64,000 nucleotides of DNA. It comes from Deltaproteobacteria bacterium (GTDB taxonomy: Bacteria; Myxococcota_A; UBA796; JAFGLY01). This document shows, in pieces, positions 61,658 through 64,000 of this stretch. The translations under genes were made by a program, and so were the position numbers. The notes beneath the pieces were generated by a model. The model was not told where the DNA came from, did no database searches, and worked only from the letters and a program-made list of their open reading frames with translations. Within the stretch, counting starts at the first letter, position 1. The number at the start of each line of letters is the position of its first letter. Where the stretch lies: contig JAFGLY010000125.1 in the NCBI GenBank assembly GCA_016927815.1, positions 1-64,000 on the forward strand. Reading direction: 5' to 3'.

Positions 61658-63048
61658 TTCGTCCCGAGCACCACGCCTCCCGCCGGCGGGCCCTCGTCTC
61701 CCGCCTCGGAGCCCCGGCCCTGTTCGTCGGAAACCGGATCCGCCAGAGAAATCCAGCCAACGATTTCCCCTTCCGTCAGGACAGCACGTTCTCGTGGCTC
61801 ACCGGCTGTACCGTTCCGGGCGCGGCCCTCCTGCTCGACGGGGACCGGGAGGTGCTGTTCGCTCCGCCCCCCAGCGAGGACGATCTCGTGTGGACCGGCC
61901 GCATCGAGCCGCTGGCCGACCTCGGTGCCCGACTCGGCTTCTCTGACGTGCGCCCGGTCGCCGAGCTCCCGGCCGCCTGCGAGGCCCTCGGTCGCGTCCC
62001 GTTCGCCCTCGCCGTTCCGGACGGCGACGCCACCGCCCTTGCCGCCGCCTGCACGGGGCTGGACCTCCACTACCCGGACCGCTCCGGGCCCGAGGCTCTG
62101 CTCCGAGCCATCGCGGATCTCCGAAACGTAAAATCCGCCGAGGAGATCGCGGAGATGGAGGCAGCTGCGCGCATCACCGCGGAGGCCTTCCGCGTCGCCA
62201 TGGCCGCTACGGTGCCGGGCGAGACGGAGGCCACCGTCGCCGCGCTGGTGGATGCGGTGATGGCGGCGCGGGGCGCGGCCCCCTCGTTTTCCACCATCTC
62301 CACCGTCCATGCCGAGGTCCTCCACAACACGGACCGCTCGAACCGCCTCGAGGCGGGCCAGCTCTTCTGTCTCGACGCAGGGGCCGAGGTACCCTCGGGC
62401 TACGCGGCCGACGTCACCCGCGTCTGGCCGGTGAGCGGGCGGTTCGATCCCCGCCAGAAGGCGGCTTATGAGGCTGTGTTCGAGGCCAACGCCGCAGCGG
62501 TGGCCGCCTGCCGGCCCGGTGCGCGATACCGCCACGTCCACGATACCGCCAGCCGTGTGATTGCCCGGTTCCTGGTCGACGAGGGGCTGCTGCGCTGCTC
62601 TCCGGACGCCTCCGTCGAGACCGGCGCCCATGCCCTCTTCTTTCCCCACGGCGTGGGCCACCTGCTCGGGATGGACGTGCACGACCTGGAGAACCTGGGC
62701 GACCTGGCCGCCTATGCTCCCGGTCGCCAGCGCTCGACCCAGTTCGGCACGCGCTACCTGAGGCTCGACCTCGACCTCGTCCCGGGCATGACGGTCACCA
62801 TCGAGCCGGGGTTCTACGTGGTCCCCGCCATCTTCGCCCGAGCGGACTTCCGCGATCGCTTCGGTGCCCTCGTGGACTTCGACCGCGCGGCCCAGTGGGT
62901 GGGCTTCACGGGCATTCGTATCGAGGACGACGTGCTCATCGAGTCGGACGGCCCACGCGTGATCACCACGGGCATCCCCCGCAGCGTGGCCGACGTCGAG
63001 GCCCTGGTCGGTACCGGCCTGCCTGCCTCGGCGCGCTTCCGGGTCTGA
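61654..63048 (+). CDS. pepP: Xaa-Pro aminopeptidase-like M24 metallopeptidase
   Basis: The protein has 464 aa. It has the aminopeptidase P N-terminal domain (FPFRQDSTFSWLTGCTVPGAALLL) and the pita-bread catalytic domain. Metal ligands are visible: Asp in CLDAGAE and YAADVTRVW, His in FPHGVGHLLGMDVHD, Glu in TIEPGFYV and GIRIEDDVL. It releases N-terminal residues before proline. It is coupled to the lipase gene by a 4-nt overlap. Confidence 0.93.
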   Translation: MIRPEHHASRRRALVSRLGAPALFVGNRIRQRNPANDFPFRQDSTFSWLTGCTVPGAALLLDGDREVLFAPPPSEDDLVWTGRIEPLADLGARLGFSDVRPVAELPAACEALGRVPFALAVPDGDATALAAACTGLDLHYPDRSGPEALLRAIADLRNVKSAEEIAEMEAAARITAEAFRVAMAATVPGETEATVAALVDAVMAARGAAPSFSTISTVHAEVLHNTDRSNRLEAGQLFCLDAGAEVPSGYAADVTRVWPVSGRFDPRQKAAYEAVFEANAAAVAACRPGARYRHVHDTASRVIARFLVDEGLLRCSPDASVETGAHALFFPHGVGHLLGMDVHDLENLGDLAAYAPGRQRSTQFGTRYLRLDLDLVPGMTVTIEPGFYVVPAIFARADFRDRFGALVDFDRAAQWVGFTGIRIEDDVLIESDGPRVITTGIPRSVADVEALVGTGLPASARFRV

Positions 63049-63064
63049 TCCCTCCGCCTCATGA

Positions 63065-63078
63065 CCGCCCACGGGCGG
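63065..63078. terminator. Weak candidate hairpin between convergent genes
   Basis: CCGCC (63065-63069) and GGCGG (63074-63078) form a short stem in the 40-bp gap between the convergent pepP and nadB genes. There is no T tract. The role is uncertain. Confidence 0.3.
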
Positions 63079-63088
63079 GCGCCCGCGA

Positions 63089-64000
63089 TCAGAGGCGCCG
63101 CTCGAGGACGGTGTCGTGGAGAAACCGTTCGTCCGTTCTCGGAAAGTCCGCGGTCCAGTGCAGGCCGCGGCTCTCCTGGCGCCGGAGCGCGCTCTCCACC
63201 ACGAGTCCGGCCACCGTAGCGAGGTTGCGCAGTTCCACCAGGTCGGCCGTGAGGCGGGTGTCCCAGTAGTACTCCTGGATCTCGTCGTTCAGGAGATCCA
63301 CCCGGTGCCGGGCGCGCTCCAGCCGCCGGTTGGTTCGGACGATCCCGACGTAGCTCCACATGCATCGCCGGATCTCGTCCCAGGTCTGGGTGATGAGCAC
63401 CTGCTCGTCGGCGTCGACCGCGCCCCCGGGATCCCATGCCGGCAGGTCGGTCCTCAAGTCCATCTCCCGAATCCGCTCGGCTCCGGAGACCGCCGCACGA
63501 CGGGCGAACACGACCGCCTCGAGCAGCGAGTTCGAGGCCAGCCGGTTGGCCCCGTGGAGCCCCGTGCAGGAGGTCTCCCCCACGGCGTAGAGGCCCCGGA
63601 TGCTGCTTTCTCCGAACAGGTCCACGTCCACGCCACCACAGCAGTAGTGGGCCGCAGGGACCACCGGGATGGGCTGGGCGGCGATGTCGATCCCGAGCGA
63701 GGCGCACCGCTCGTAGACCGTGGGGAACCGCGAGGAGAGGAACGCGCGGGGATGGTGCGTCATGTCGAGAAACACGCACTCTTCGCCGGTTCGCTTGAGC
63801 TCCGCGTCGATGGCGCGAGCCACGACGTCCCTCGGAGCCAGTTCCCTCCGTGGGTCGTACCGCTCCATGAACGTTCCACCGTCGGCCCGGCGCAGCACCC
63901 CGCCCTCCCCGCGCATGGCCTCCGTGATCAGGAAGTTCTTGGCCTGGGGATGGTACAGGCACGTCGGGTGGAACTGGATGAACTCCATGTTGGCGATGCG
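63089..64000 (-). CDS. nadB: L-aspartate oxidase, 3' part (gene continues beyond window)
   Basis: The protein is cut by the window edge, so about 303 C-terminal residues are visible. Family segments are MEFIQFHPTCLYHP, LITEAMRGEGG, VVPAAHYCCGGVDVD, GLYAVGETSCTGLHGANRLASNSLLE, and the C-terminal helical domain. It oxidises aspartate to iminoaspartate for quinolinate synthesis. The listed ATG at 63988 is an internal Met and not the start, because the frame is open to the edge. Confidence 0.95.
   Translation of the reverse strand, partial: RIANMEFIQFHPTCLYHPQAKNFLITEAMRGEGGVLRRADGGTFMERYDPRRELAPRDVVARAIDAELKRTGEECVFLDMTHHPRAFLSSRFPTVYERCASLGIDIAAQPIPVVPAAHYCCGGVDVDLFGESSIRGLYAVGETSCTGLHGANRLASNSLLEAVVFARRAAVSGAERIREMDLRTDLPAWDPGGAVDADEQVLITQTWDEIRRCMWSYVGIVRTNRRLERARHRVDLLNDEIQEYYWDTRLTADLVELRNLATVAGLVVESALRRQESRGLHWTADFPRTDERFLHDTVLERRL

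Overview
The window is high-GC and densely coded. It looks like chromosome from a Gram-negative bacterium of the myxobacterial or deltaproteobacterial type. The evidence is a MYXO-CTERM-like C-terminal tail, lipid A genes (lpxB, lpxD, lpxK, waaA, msbA-like), Skp, an eight-cysteine lipoprotein, PilZ and DUF4388-type regulators, and a complete lower mevalonate pathway. All calls come from reading the sequence and supplied translations; no database search was run.

Layout. 1-184 is a head-to-head array of 22-bp repeats with 32-bp spacing, followed by trmB. 1-7 kb holds a MYXO-CTERM surface protein, a subtilase-fold protein lacking the catalytic Ser, an HtrA protease, a variant Rieske protein and two membrane proteins. 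7-11 kb holds tRNA-Gly(CCC), a soluble lytic transglycosylase and two Hsp20 genes. 11-30.5 kb is one long minus-strand block: valS, nadC, birA, coaX, skp, lpxD, a secreted hydrolase lipoprotein, two small genes, lpxB, fhs, a polyprenol-phosphate mannose synthase, a GT39-type transferase, an MsbA-like exporter, an alkyltransferase-like protein and a fused waaA-lpxK gene. Many neighbours overlap by 4 nt (ATGA or GTGA), which suggests translational coupling. 30.6-47.3 kb is accessory: a degenerate receiver, tRNA-Leu(CAA), an FAD enzyme, a PilZ/DUF4388/J-like protein, efp, an Hsp70-PilZ fusion, a phosphopantetheinyl transferase, a sigma-like membrane protein, a TPR protein with a dead zincin domain, a metallo-beta-lactamase-fold protein, envelope proteins and dus. 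47.4-51.3 kb holds ssb, panB, panC and two membrane proteins. 51.4-53.9 kb is an alanine-metabolism pair. 54-60.7 kb is the mevalonate operon (mvaA, mvaK1, mvaD, mvaK2, fni) with a glycerate kinase and a peroxiredoxin-like gene at its end. The window closes with a lipase, an M24 peptidase and the 3' part of nadB.

Most notable observation. Between lpxB and the secreted-hydrolase operon, a small membrane-protein frame of 91 codons (20312-20587, minus) is open except for one in-frame TGA. The reading on both sides resembles the DUF6132 family, and the TGA falls near the position of that family's second conserved Cys. A perfect 7-bp stem with a GUA loop starts 14 nt downstream, the arrangement of a bacterial SECIS. 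I read it as a selenoprotein; an ordinary ORF caller splits it and loses the second half. Second in interest are the Hsp70-PilZ fusion and the nearby PilZ/DUF4388/J-like protein, which may form a signalling chaperone system.

Several proteins keep a fold but lack catalytic or ligand residues: the S8-like protein, the Rieske protein, the receiver, the zincin-like domain and the Prx-like protein. These are listed separately as findings.
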